Below are positions 50,701 through 62,299 of a stretch of 64,000 nucleotides of DNA, piece by piece. Position numbers and translations under genes: made by a program. Under the pieces are notes generated by a model. That model was not told where the DNA came from. It did no database searches and worked only from the letters and a program-made list of their open reading frames with translations. Positions within the stretch are counted from its first letter, which is position 1, and each line of letters begins with the position of its first letter. The stretch comes from Smittium mucronatum (taxonomy: Eukaryota > Kickxellomycota > Harpellomycetes > Harpellales > Legeriomycetaceae), in assembly GCA_001953115.1 (NCBI GenBank), contig LSSL01001338.1:39571-103570 (forward strand). The letters run 5' to 3'.

Positions 50701-50995
50701 TTCTAACATAGGACAATATACATTCATATAAAATAATTGAATTAACCAATGTTTATTTTAGTAAAAAAAAAATCTGTAAAAAAACCTCAAATTCTTTTTA
50801 TTATAAGTTTTCGAATATAGTCTTGGAGATCTAAATAAAAAGCACGGCATCTTGAAAGTTTTAATAATACAAAAGGGCTTATAATACGTCCATCAACTCA
50901 CTCATAAAAGAATATTTTCTCTTAATACTATGGGCTTTATCTAAAATTATAAACTTTACATTTTTCCAAAAATTAACTAATTTTAAACACCGTTT
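47740..50995. other. AT-rich spacer upstream of the TF pseudogene
   Basis: Near 48390-48480 the plus strand reads NRKHACIDRAKRENKMLL, which loosely recalls the first loop of a Zn2Cys6 cluster but lacks the other cysteines. A TGGTTCAATCCTTGG-like string with a following A-run is at about 50030-50085 and is not a foldable tRNA. No gene was recognised. Confidence 0.4.
49361..49412 (+). repeat. Fragment of the SINE-like repeat, opposite orientation
   Basis: The reverse complement reads a T-run, ATCACGGAATTTTATTG and AACGTCATTAAAAACTAT, matching the 3' half of the family. The GC-richer head is not visible. Confidence 0.55.
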
Positions 50996-51000
50996 TTAAA

Positions 51001-52710
51001 ATGGATTTTGAAGGTAAAAAATACCCATCCATATTTCTAGGTATACCTATTTTATCTTTTTTAAGCATAGATTCGGAAAATTATCCAACTATTCCGGATT
51101 ATAAACAAATAAAACATTTGATTCTGAGCTTTCTTCATTCATAGCCTGTTGCTATGAATCCTATGTGCCTTCCTGATTTTTTGTTCAAATTAAAGCATGG
51201 GTTACATCCGAAACATTTTATTTATTCCATTTTCACTGCAGGATCTGAGTATTTAACTGTAATCTAGATATAGATATCCAAAAAATGGATGTTATTTATG
51301 CCCTAGCTGCTGTGCGGCTATCAATTCATCAATATCCCATTTCTGAAGTTTACAATTTTCGGACTGCTGTGTTTATTTCAATATATAGCTTGAAAGCTGC
51401 CTCTTTATCCGAAGTTTCATATTTTTTTTTGAGTTAATTTTAATACTTTAGTTATTTTTTATTTTTATTCTAAAAGTATCTATTTGATAATATTTCTATT
51501 TTAGGGAGGTCAAAGGTGTAAGCCAAACTCAATATTACTTATTAATAATATTTACATTGACCTTTTAATTATCAATAAACCTTAATCTTGGTAGATCAGT
51601 AATGAAATCAAAAATATACCTTATTGATTTGAAAAAAAAGTTTGCGAATATTAAGGATGATTATGATTTGGAATTAAAAATAATGCTTTGGTGGTCTTAT
51701 TACATCTTACTTTGTGGGACTTATTTCACCTTTTCATTGGGGGGTTTTTTTATCTGTTAAAGATGTTTTTGTGAGCCTTCCATCGGGAGATTTCATATAT
51801 AGATATGGTGGCTATGTTACAGAATTTGACGACAAGATGAATTTTTTGAATCTAATGGCCAATTCAATGAACTCTGGGAGGTCTTCTCTTGATAGTTCGA
51901 AATGTTTTGTTTGGGCTTTCATTTTATCTGGGAAAATTTCTAGCTTTTTAAAAACTGGATGGTAAAATAGAGAATACGACCAGAATATGATCAACCTAAA
52001 ATTCATTTACTGCATAAAGAAAATGAACAAACTTCTTTTATTGATTGAGGTACTATTTCCAAGAGATTATCTGTAAAATATGATTTTTCTGAAAACTACA
52101 TAAATGAGCCTTTTTCTGTTCGCAAACTAGAAATTGAAATGTATGTGTTCTTAATATTCCTGCTTTTAGAAGGTTTGAATATAAAACTATACATGTCGGA
52201 GCTTTATCGAAGCAAAAAAGTTTCAATAAATCCAGATAGAATTAGATCTGAGAAAAAAAAAGGCTATTTCCTCTGCAATTTCAATAGTCGAATTTTCCAT
52301 GTGGAAATATAAGAATATACCCAACTCATTCTGGGATAACATTTCTGCTTCGTGGAAACTGCCATGCGCTATACCTATTTTGAATTTAGTCTTTGTTGAA
52401 AACTTCTGTTTAGAATGCTTTTCAAAAGAAAACTTTGAATCATACCTCAACGAAATGGTTGAAAATCGTCTTCACAAAGCAAAAAAATCAAAATATAAGA
52501 CTTCTAAATTTATTTGCACCATATCAATAAAGACAGATTATTGAAAACAATACACCCATAGACCTTTCTTCTTTTATGTCTTCATATTCAATCCCAAACG
52601 ATTATAACCTCCCTTGGCTTGTTCCCCGTTACTCATCTTTTATTAAATTTCTTTGTTGCAGATCTTCAAACTGTAGCAACCTTAATACAATGGAATACAT
52701 TTTTCCTTAG
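51001..52710 (+). pseudogene. Fungal transcription-factor paralogue, pseudogene
   Basis: This is a colinear, clearly homologous copy of the gene at 57.7-59.4 kb, offset by 6,681 bp at the shared ATG of the last exon. Exon 1 opens at ATG 51001 (MDFEGKKYPSIF) and has TAG at 51142-51144 where the paralogue has a Gln codon. The first donor, GTAAGT in the paralogue, is altered to GAGTTA. The 13-nt microexon (51505-51517) and the second intron (51518-51594, 77 nt) are retained with few changes. In the last exon there is a one-base gain in a G-run near 51740, TAA at 51963-51965 for a Gln codon, and a one-base loss near 52080. It is non-functional. The near-intact intron implies a recent duplication. 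Confidence 0.88.
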
Positions 52711-52771
52711 TTGGATCTTTAAAATTACTTATATCTTTTTCTTATTTTTAAAATCGATATTTGATTCTTGA
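52295..52771 (+). repeat. First copy of an exact 477-bp duplication at the gap
   Basis: The 3' part of the pseudogene plus its downstream flank recurs base for base at 52979-53455, as far as I compared. The copy ends exactly where the N run begins. Confidence 0.9.
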
Positions 52772-52978
52772 NNNNNNNNNNNNNNNNNNNNNNNNNNNNN
52801 NNNNNNNNNNNNNNNNNNNNNNNNNNNNNNNNNNNNNNNNNNNNNNNNNNNNNNNNNNNNNNNNNNNNNNNNNNNNNNNNNNNNNNNNNNNNNNNNNNNN
52901 NNNNNNNNNNNNNNNNNNNNNNNNNNNNNNNNNNNNNNNNNNNNNNNNNNNNNNNNNNNNNNNNNNNNNNNNNNNNNN
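52772..52978. other. Assembly gap of 207 N
   Basis: A run of N flanked on both sides by the same sequence. Open frames running through the N are meaningless. Confidence 0.99.
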
Positions 52979-53455
52979 TTCCATGTGGAAATATAAGAAT
53001 ATACCCAACTCATTCTGGGATAACATTTCTGCTTCGTGGAAACTGCCATGCGCTATACCTATTTTGAATTTAGTCTTTGTTGAAAACTTCTGTTTAGAAT
53101 GCTTTTCAAAAGAAAACTTTGAATCATACCTCAACGAAATGGTTGAAAATCGTCTTCACAAAGCAAAAAAATCAAAATATAAGACTTCTAAATTTATTTG
53201 CACCATATCAATAAAGACAGATTATTGAAAACAATACACCCATAGACCTTTCTTCTTTTATGTCTTCATATTCAATCCCAAACGATTATAACCTCCCTTG
53301 GCTTGTTCCCCGTTACTCATCTTTTATTAAATTTCTTTGTTGCAGATCTTCAAACTGTAGCAACCTTAATACAATGGAATACATTTTTCCTTAGTTGGAT
53401 CTTTAAAATTACTTATATCTTTTTCTTATTTTTAAAATCGATATTTGATTCTTGA
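52979..53455 (+). repeat. Second copy of the 477-bp duplication
   Basis: Identical to 52295-52771 at an offset of 684. It starts exactly at the end of the N run, in the middle of the pseudogene exon. This pattern is typical of unmerged overlapping contig ends, so the real locus probably has a single copy. Confidence 0.9.
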
Positions 53456-53479
53456 CTTGGTGATTTTTAAGAAAGTCTT

Positions 53480-53640
53480 CCATTTTGAGTTTTTTATTTG
53501 CAAGATAATAATTTTATAGAAAAAAAACCAACAAATTTTCTTTTGAAAAATACAAAAAATTGGGGGGAAATTGAATTTTTTTAGACGAAACTCTTCTCTG
53601 CCACTCTAGAAGCTTTATACACTTTTGGAAATTTTTTGGA
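53480..53640 (-). repeat. Diverged SINE-like repeat
   Basis: The head AAACTCTTCTCTGCCACTCT and a CTTTATACAC segment match the copy at 42571. The T-rich tail half is only weakly similar. It lies just downstream of the duplicated sequence. Confidence 0.4.
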
Positions 53641-53649
53641 CGAACTGAT

Positions 53650-55010
53650 GAATTTACATTCGTTTTTTTAAGATTTCCACACTCATCTACTGAAAAAAAG
53701 ACATCAAAAGTTGTTTTTAGTGAATTTTTTTCAAGATATTACAAAAAATGAAGTGTCGCATGAAGCAGAATCGACTAAAAACCCATGTAAAGCATGGGGC
53801 GATCATTAATGATTGATTTAATAATGGTACATAATGGCAGTAATATTTACATGTTGACAAAATAGCTTCTGAAAAAACTCACCTATTATAGATACGATTG
53901 ATAAGAGACATTTAAAAATGATTCTAGGATCAATTATTTTATTTTAAAGCAAAAGAGAAAATATTGGGGTGATAATTGATTTTATTCTTTTTAAAGATCT
54001 ATATATTTAATCAATATATTGCTTGATTTGGTTGGTCATATTATGGTAATGCACCAAGTTTTTTTTTATCTTATGGTATGTTCTGATGGAAAAAAAAAAT
54101 CCATATAAAGGATTATAAAAAACTAAAATTAAAGAAATATCGTGTAAATTAGGAAAAAATCGCGTATTTATAGCTTATCGATATTTTTTTTCCAAATTAA
54201 AAGTTATTCCAATTTTAAAAAATAAGATTTACAGATTAATATTTTACTTTTAGGTGTTTTTAAGCACACTAAGCATTTTAATTATTTTTCATAAATTTAG
54301 GCATCAGTGAATTTCAGATATTTAGCTTTTGAAGACCGATAAATGCCAGAATTTGAATTTATGAACAGTGAATATAATATTGAGAACCTATAAAAGCACC
54401 ATAATAATAATAAAAAGCCTTTTTTCACAAAAAAAATTTTAAAAAAAATAGAAAAAGTACTTGACTTGCGATAGCTTGATTATTAATCATTAAATAGAGA
54501 TAATATTAAAAATCTCTACTCGAGCACACAACAAAAAAAAACTGTTCACCTGATCGTTTGATAATTTTTAATTTTCAAAATAAATCACACAATATTAATT
54601 GATTTTGTGAATATATTCAGCTGAAAAACTTGATTATTAGGAATCCACATTTGATCTACACTCACAATCTTTAATTTCGATGGTATTTCTTTATTATCAT
54701 CGATGGAAAAATTCCAACCTTAGCCAATGCATTACATAGTAATAGCAAGTCTGGTTTTGGAAAGAATCTCCCATTTAGAAAGAAAAAAAAGTGATTATTC
54801 TTATTTTCGAATAACAGTGATCTTTCTTATTCTATACCAAACTAATTGGTTCTAATTATAGACAGCTGCCTTTAATTTAAAGTGATTTAAAATATAATTG
54901 TTAATGGTACATAAGATGCAAATTATGGGGTTATTTAAGACCCCTATATCCCCAAGAATATTTTATGATTCTAAAAATATATTTATTATGATGAAATTTA
55001 TGTCTTTTTT
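53650..55010. other. AT-rich spacer
   Basis: No gene was recognised. Confidence 0.45.
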
Positions 55011-55013
55011 TCT

Positions 55014-55074
55014 TTTTTTTGCATCACAAAACTTTATTATAGGATAACGAAATCATTAACTATACTAAAAAAAT
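55014..55074 (-). repeat. Truncated SINE-like repeat
   Basis: A T-run followed by GCATCACAAAACTTTATTAT, AGGATAACGAAATCATTAAC and TATACTAAA matches the tail half of the family. It stops where the hairpin element at 55075 begins, so the hairpin probably inserted into it. Confidence 0.5.
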
Positions 55075-55278
55075 GGTGCCATGACTGTTATTTTACTAAG
55101 AGTTGTTTTTTTCTTCATCCTATCATTTTGCATATTTAAGATGGTGCTGACTAATGATTTTTTTCGCATTTTTAAAATTCAACAAAAAAGTCTAGTCTTA
55201 ATACTTTCTATTGATTAATAAAAAAGTGTACGAAATCTCCAGTATGCCTATTGGTAATATACCAACATTCCTGACGCC
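55075..55278. mobile_element. Hairpin MITE, copy 1
   Basis: The left end GGTGCCATGACTGTT is the imperfect inverse of the right end, which reads AACATTCCTGACGCC. Length is about 204 bp, with no coding content. It is related to copies 2 and 3. Confidence 0.55.
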
Positions 55279-55435
55279 GTTTTAATACTCTTTTGCAAAG
55301 CTTTTTTTAGTCCTTTTAGGGCTTAAATTTATCCTAGCTCTTACTGAATACCTTACAATTATAATTGGCCTAAATTCATGAGCCGTCCAATGGTATACAA
55401 ATAATATTAAACTATTACAACATAGAGTGAAAAGT

Positions 55436-55641
55436 GGTGACGTGACTTGAGGCCGATTTCCAATTTATCAAGACATTTCGCCTACTTTTTGACCACTAAA
55501 ATTTATCGATTAATTGCTTTTAGAAAAAGTGCATATTACAATGGAATTCTTTATTTTTACTGGCCTTTTGTTTTTTAATATTGTCTTGTAATAGGTTGGT
55601 TTAGTAGGCAAAATGTTTTGTATACCTTCAGTCCTGACGCC
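55436..55641. mobile_element. Hairpin MITE, copy 2
   Basis: The ends GGTGACGTGACTTGAGG and CCTTCAGTCCTGACGCC are inverted. Further in, ACATTTCGCCTACTTTTT pairs with GGTTTAGTAGGCAAAATG. Length is about 206 bp. Confidence 0.65.
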
Positions 55642-55899
55642 GTGATAAGTATTGCCATTTTTTGTACTACTATCCCTAAAAGAGATAAAAAAAATAAATG
55701 CTTCTAGCGAATAATATTGTAATTTTACTTTATGTTAATAACTATACTGAATTTGTAATGAAAAAAAGTAAATTGATTTTTGAATAAAAAATACCGCGCG
55801 TTAATAAACTAATTCAGCATTTTTGCTAAATAGCTCATTAGTTGGGATATTTTTTTCTAAACCAAACCAGTTATTGCTGTATAAATCATTGGCTACAAC

Positions 55900-56016
55900 A
55901 AATTTTAAACGTCATCATTTAAATGAAAATGAAAAAAATATGCTAGCTCTTATAAATTTTGATCGTCATCATTTAAATGAAAATGGAAAAAACATACTAA
56001 CTCTTATAAATTTCAA
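55900..56016. repeat. 54-bp tandem repeat, just over two units
   Basis: Units start at 55900, 55954 and (partial) 56008, each opening AAATTT followed by CGTCATCATTTAAATGAAAA in the full units. The unit is a multiple of three, so it lies within a 68-codon frame (55823-56029) whose first codon is TTG. The repeated peptide contains RHHLNENxKN. Whether it was ever translated is unclear. Confidence 0.75.
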
Positions 56017-56029
56017 CATTCTCCAATAG

Positions 56030-57130
56030 AAGATTTATTTTTTAATTCCAACTATATATTAGCCAATAAATTTATGATTTAGTTATGTGTCACATTTCCA
56101 AATTATATAAGTGGTAAAATTTTTAAACTTGGAGTTTCCGTTTTCAAAGAGAATCACCCATTTAGTTAAATATTACATAAAACAGCTGATTTATCTAACA
56201 TAAATCTAGTTTTAAACAATTCAGCTGAAATTTAATAGATAACTTTTTATTACCAATTAAGCTTAGATTTAATAAATATTCTCAAATTTATAAGATACAA
56301 AACAGATATGCGCGTCCCTTTAAAAGTTTATTATGAATAAGAATAATTATGTAGAGTCGAAAAAATTATGCTAATCAAATCTATGATGATTAAGAAAAAA
56401 CTAAGTCCGAAAAAAATAAGAATAATTACTAAAAACATCAATTATGCCAAAAATATATATTCCTTAACTCAAAGATCTTCGGTATTCGAAGATATTTTAA
56501 AAGCTTAAAAAATGAAACTAAATTGTAAGATTTTACTCTTTTTTTGGTTTTAATGGTAGTCATTATTAGCCCTAAAGTGGAAAGTAAATCATAAATTTCA
56601 ATCCAAGTTTACCAATTTGAGAAAATTCTGTTGATAGGAGATACTTTGCATATCCCTATATTTTATTTCCATTTTTAGGTTTATTAACTCTCTCCAGATC
56701 CAAATTCTTGCCTCACACATTCTGTGTGTATTACAAACTTCAATCGGCCTTTATTCATTATTTAAATAATATTATACAAAAAACATCAACCTAATGTTGA
56801 CAGCCAACAACAATAAATGCCATTTTTTACCATCTGCACTGAAAGACTAATCCCGGATTTTTTGTAGCAATTTTTCATGTATTAAATTGCTTAATATTAC
56901 CTTAAGATTATTAAATATTACTAAATAGTTTTGAGCCCCCTCCCCCCCTTTCACCAAAAAAATAGTATTTGAGTATTAAAATGATAGTTTAAACTGCATA
57001 TTTTCAAAAAATAAATCATGAGTATAAAACATGGTTAATTGGCTATTTTAAATAAAGAGAGGAAAAACCAACGATATTAAATAGTCTAGCATAGATCGGA
57101 ATCGAATTTATTCCGACCCGGAAGAGATTT
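56030..57130. other. AT-rich spacer before the TF gene
   Basis: I searched for an upstream Zn2Cys6 exon and saw none. A C-rich tract occurs at about 56936-56950. Confidence 0.4.
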
Positions 57131-57135
57131 GGCAT

Positions 57136-57365
57136 GGAAATTTTCTGGTGACGTGACCATTGACCTATTTACATTTATCCTACTGAACATTTCACCCAAT
57201 TTTTGACCACTTATAATAAAATATTAAGATATGGACGCGAATTTATGTATTTAGGAAAAACTAACAATTTCTATTTGCCCAAAAAATCTTAATTATGAAA
57301 AATAGTTGGTTGATCTAGTAGGTGAAATGTGCAGTAGGTCAATAGTTCTGATACCAAATTTTCCA
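57136..57365. mobile_element. Hairpin MITE, copy 3
   Basis: The ends GGAAATTTTCTGGTGACG and CTGATACCAAATTTTCC are inverted. Internal blocks ATTGACCTA and ACATTTCACC are each paired with their complement. It shares TTTTTGACCACT with copy 2. It ends about 360 bp before the first codon of the transcription factor gene. Confidence 0.65.
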
Positions 57366-57724
57366 CCTGGAAAAATCAAAATCATATGTTTTATTAAACA
57401 TAATTTGAACTTAAACAGCTTAATTTATAAAGACACTAAATAATTATAGATCATTTTCCAAAAAAAAAAAAATGTTTTTTTAATATTTAGACAAGTTTTA
57501 TGGTTCTGAGAATATTCAAAAATTATTCAAATATTGTTGATCAATTCAATTTTTTTTTCTTGAATCTCTAATATTACTATTCAAATCTACTTATAATCTT
57601 TTTTTAGGTCTTCATTAAATTTGAATAAACCATTATTTTCATTATTTTCTAGCGATATTTTAATTATATATGATAGGTATGGATTCTAAAGGTAATACGC
57701 AATCCTTTTATAAGGTTAGTATCA

Positions 57725-59392
57725 ATGATTTTATCTTTTATAAAATTAGACGAAGATGCAGACCTTGTTATTCCAGATTATATCGGATTTAAGCATATGA
57801 TTCTGAAGCTTCTTCATTCACAACCTGTTTCTATGATTCCTATGTCATTGACGGATTTTTTATTCAAATTTAAATATGGACTACTTCCGAAATATTTTAT
57901 CTACTCCATTCTTGCTGCAGGATTTGAGTATTTACCCAAAATAAAAGGAAAAGTTATACAAAATACGAACGCTCACTATGCCCAAGCTGCAGTACGACTA
58001 TCGCGTCAAGAATATCCCATTTCAGAAATTTATTCTTTGTGGTCTACGGTGTTTATCTCATTATATAGTTGGAAATCGAACTCTCAATTTGAAGTTACGT
58101 ATTTTATTTGTAAGTTTAACCAACAAAAAATGCTTTAACCATCCAAAATTTATTATTATTTATATTCATACATTAAATATTATAGGGAGATCGAAAATGT
58201 AAGTCGAACTCAATATTACTTATTAATAATATTTACATTGGCCTTTTAATTATTAATAAACCTTAATCTTGGTAGCTCAGTAATGAAATCAAAAATATAC
58301 CTTATTGATTTGAAAAAAAAGTTTGCGAATATTAAGGCTGATTATGATTTGGAATTAAAAAGAAGGGTTTGGTGGTCTTATTACATCGTACTTTGTGGGA
58401 CATATTCAGCTCGTTCATTAGGGTTCTTTTTATCTCACAAAGATTTTTTTGTGAATCTTCCATCAGGAGATTTCAAATATAGATATGGTGGCTACGTTAC
58501 AGAATTGGATGACGAAATAAAAAATCTGAACTCAATGGCTAATTCTATAAATTCTGGGAGCTCGTCTCTTGATAGCGCAAAATATTTGATTTGGGGATTC
58601 ATTTTATTTGGGAAAATAACTCACATATTAAATACTAGATGGCAAAATAAAGGCTACGATCAGAATAATATAAGTCTAAAGCTTATTTTCTTTTTAAAAG
58701 AAATAAATAAACTTCGTTCGATGATCGATGTTCTTTTACCCAATGGCTATCTAGACTCAATGGATTTTTCTGAAAACTATCTTGATTGGCCTTTATCTGT
58801 ATTTAAATCAGAAATAGGAATGTACGCGTTCCTAGTGTCAAAGATTTTAAAAGGGTTAGAGATGCAGATATATCTCTCAGAACTTTGTCGAAGCAAAAAG
58901 TATAAAATTATTCCAGAAAAAGTAAAATCTGCTAAAAAAATAGCAATCTCCTTAGCAGTTTCAATTTTTGAATCCTCCAGATGGAAATATAAGAATGTTC
59001 CGAAACATTTCTGGAATAATATATCATCACTATGGATATTTCCATGTGCAATCACCCTTTTGAATTTGAATTTTTTTAAAGAATATGTCTCAGAAGGCTC
59101 CTCAGAAGTATCCTTTGAATTATACCTTAACGAAACTGTTGAAAACTCTGACCCTAGAATATCAAATGATATCATAAGGAATCTATATTTACATTTGTAT
59201 TTGTTCAAAAAAAACCACTATATTGAGTATAAGTCATCCCATGACTTCGTCCCATTGATGATGCCATATTCTATTTCATGTTATGATTTTCTTCCTTGGT
59301 TGGTTCCCCGCTACTCGAATTTTTCCAAATTTATTTGCTGCACATCTGCAAATTACAGCACGCTGGATATAATAGAATATATTTTTACTTGA
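57725..59392 (+). CDS. Fungal-specific transcription factor (middle homology region), three exons
   Basis: My exon model is 57725-58109, 58186-58198 and 58276-59392, which gives 504 codons plus the TGA stop. Introns use GTAAGT donors and TAG acceptors (76 and 77 nt). The 13-nt middle exon keeps phase exactly (Trp-Arg-Ser-Lys-Ile across the junctions). The product resembles the fungal_trans/MHR domain. Early helices read GFKHMILKLLHSQPVSMIPM and PKYFIYSILAAGFEY, and the hallmark ELKRRVWWSYYIVLCGTYSA follows the junction, with the FVNLPSGDF box matching the usual LP-containing loop. Such factors bind DNA through an N-terminal Zn2Cys6 cluster, which I cannot find upstream. The true start may be an upstream exon: the ATG at 57679 is in another frame, although the paralogue starts at the equivalent place. 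It may be N-terminally damaged. It has a pseudogene sister at 51.0 kb. Confidence 0.7.
58110..58185 (+). other. Intron 1 of the TF gene
   Basis: The donor is GTAAGTTT at 58110 and the acceptor TTATAG ends at 58185; length 76 nt. The paralogue has lost this donor. Confidence 0.65.
58199..58275 (+). other. Intron 2 of the TF gene
   Basis: The donor is GTAAGTCG at 58199 and the acceptor TTGGTAG ends at 58275; length 77 nt. It has the same length and nearly the same sequence as the paralogue intron at 51518-51594. Confidence 0.75.
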
Positions 59393-59399
59393 TAGAGGT

Positions 59400-61745
59400 T
59401 ATAATTTTGCTCATCATTTTTATAATCCATAAATAAAAAGGGCCAATTAATTTCATAAGATGGGTTAAAAGTGAGCAAAAAAAATTATCCTTTTAATTAT
59501 GTCAATGTCTTTTACCTACTCTATACCTTGTTATAATATTTTTTCATCCTCTAAAATTCATCAATAAACCAGTATGATTATTAAAAAAATCAACAAAAAA
59601 ACTCTATAATCTGTATTCCTTAAGAACTTTATTTTATCTTATACAAATGCTAAAGCATAAGGGATTTTTTTTTTAAACTTGTTAATTTTAAAAATCACTT
59701 ACAGACCATTTCCAGGCGCTAATTATGGACATCTGATAATTCTTAATTTTTTCTAAAAAATATCATCCATCTCCTCTCTGCCAATTTTTTAGCCCCATAC
59801 CTTATATGAATTGGTTCAGTGAATTTATACAATTTGCTTTTTCTGATTTATGGAGTATTAAGAATATTTATTTATCAATCGAAACAAGAAGACTGATAGA
59901 ATAAAAATTTATCTAGGAAAAATCAAACCAAAACAAAAAGACATATTTCTGATCTCAACTAAAAATAGGGGTCTTAATATTGAATTTTATTTTATTTTAT
60001 ATGAAAATGCTTTTCAAAATCTCATACACCTCTATAATAGCCCCGAAATTTTAATAAAAGACTACAGGACCATTTTTTTTTGTTTTTAGAATGTTATTAG
60101 AAGAAGGCCTATTCATACTGATAAATTGACACAAATAATTAGCCAAAAAAAAGAGGCTACGGGGTTATTATACTACTGATAAATTTTTTGGTACAAAATT
60201 TTCTTGTGTTAATTGTATATACCATTATCAGCCAGTGATTTTTTTAATACAATGTCATTTTAAATTAATAGACTGGTCCTATGGAGTTAGATTGATCATC
60301 TTAATTGGAAGTAAAATCTATAATTAAAAAAAAAAAATTTAGATAAAATTTTTAGGATTCAGATCTCAGTTTAAATATTTAAATATTCATCAATTTTTTT
60401 CCCGATAGGTAGCTTCATACAGTAAAAATATTGAAATAATTGAAAAGTGGGTATTTTACATTTTAATTACATAAATTGTTAAAATTTTTAGCAAATTTTG
60501 ATTAGAAAAAATTACATCATTTATTTTAACAGACTTAAGCACTAACTGGGATGGAATTTAATTTAATGATATATATGAGAGATTATTCGGTAAACATGAT
60601 GCTCTTTTTAAATGAGTTCATTGGCTTCTATTAATGACATATTTTATTGGCTTAATACATCTGAAAATTACTATAAACTATTTTTATTGGTAAATTAAGA
60701 ATATCAGAGTTTTTTGTATTTAATTTAATAAATTGGAAAAATGAAATAAAAAATAGACATAAGTAAAGATCTGCCTCATCACAGAATCTCCCAAATATTA
60801 AAAAACCGAAAAAAGTTAAATATCAGAAAATTACTAAAACTTTCTATATTTTTTCACTAATCTTACAAATTGGGCTTTTTTACTTATTATCCTGAAAATT
60901 TTAGAAAAAATCACATTAATAATATTCATTTATATAAATAAATTGTAATTGTTAATTTTTTTTGTTTATTTTTTTAACAAAAATTTAATGTGTGAAAAAA
61001 AAATGATCGAATTTCTAACCAGTGTATATGATAAGAGCTTTTTTCAAAAGCAGATCGATTTTCCTATCGAAAATTTTACATTTGATACTTTTTTACTGTC
61101 AAACATATAGACTTAATTTTAGTGGATTTGGTATTTTTCCTATAAATTCTAGAAAATTAAATCTATATATTCACACCGCTGTTTGAAGAGCTAACCAGTA
61201 ACGTTTCGATTATCAAAAAATCGAATAATACCTCTATTTTTATAAAGGAATAAACCCAAGTGTAAATCATATATAAGTAACTATAATCTTATAAAAATGA
61301 ATTGATTAAGGATTTATAAGATAAAAAGGTATAATAGCTTTTTTTCCGAAATATTAATTTACATAATTATTTTTTTAGGTAAAAAAAAATTCAATTGGGG
61401 CTAAGATAAGGCTTTTTATCAATAAAGCCATTAAATCATGGTTATAATGAAATTAATCAGCTTTAAATCAAATACAAAAATTATCACGCAACAACATATT
61501 ACTGCAATTGAAAAAAAATTGAGTATTTCGAGGGAAAACTAATTTTTGATGAATAATTTGATTTAACGAAGCTATATTACAGTATTAAATCCTACCCATA
61601 TTCATTTACTGAATCAAATAAAAAAAATATCAAGCGAAAAATCATTATCATATTCAAAAAATAACTTCTATTCGTGTAAAAAAATACTGAATATGGAATT
61701 CGAGGGTCTTTCACTTGAAATAGATAAATATACTCTGTTAATAGC
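59400..61745. other. AT-rich 3' flank with one diverged SINE-like copy
   Basis: A CTCCTCTCTGCCA head and a CCCATACC...ATTGGTTCAG end at about 59770-59822, preceded by a T-run near 59665, resemble the SINE-like family. No gene was recognised in the rest. Confidence 0.4.
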
Positions 61746-61749
61746 TATT

Positions 61750-62060
61750 ATAAAAAAAATATGAAATTTTTATAAATATTATAACATAAATTCTTGAAAG
61801 CAAAATTTAAAAAACAAAACAAAGTAATAATATATATATCTATATCTCATATACATCAGGATATACCACGACTTTAGAAAAGTGAAAATTTTAATTCCGT
61901 ATAAAAAATTATCAGAGGCTTTGAATAACATCCAATTAGTATTTGGACTAAATATTTTATTTAACAAAGGGAATATATTCAGCTATTATCCTGGATGTAT
62001 CATCTGAAAAACGGCCATTTCCACTCATATCTATATCTGTGATAAATAATCTCGAAAAAA
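61750..62060 (-). pseudogene. Decayed coding fragment, unknown
   Basis: A minus-strand frame reads DIDMSGNGRFSDDTSRIIAE and YIPFVK, then continues with SKY, LDVIQSL and FHFSKVVVYPDVYEI between frequent stops. A second minus-strand frame (61779-61967) is open for 62 codons but Phe/Tyr-rich. Which one was real is not certain, and no family was recognised. Confidence 0.3.
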
Positions 62061-62299
62061 ATGCATATTTTTGTATTTTTTAAAAATCATAGGTGGAGAT
62101 AGAGGGGATCAAACAGGGATTTTTATTTAAAAAGCTGGTGTAAAAATATGCTATGTAGATAGCAAAATTCTTGGATCCATCTAGTATGAATTTAAATAGA
62201 AAAAAATAGTTATTATCAATTTTTTGAAAATATAAAAGACCATATTTGAAAAAAACAATTTGAATTAAAGATTTAATATTTTCCTAGTCGGTAATATCT

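Noticed and set aside
52729..53228. ORFs of 99-155 codons through the N run
   Set aside because: The translation is of unknown bases; only the duplicated pseudogene flanks are real.
58777..59208. 143-codon minus-strand ORF
   Set aside because: It is the antisense shadow of the last exon of the transcription factor gene.
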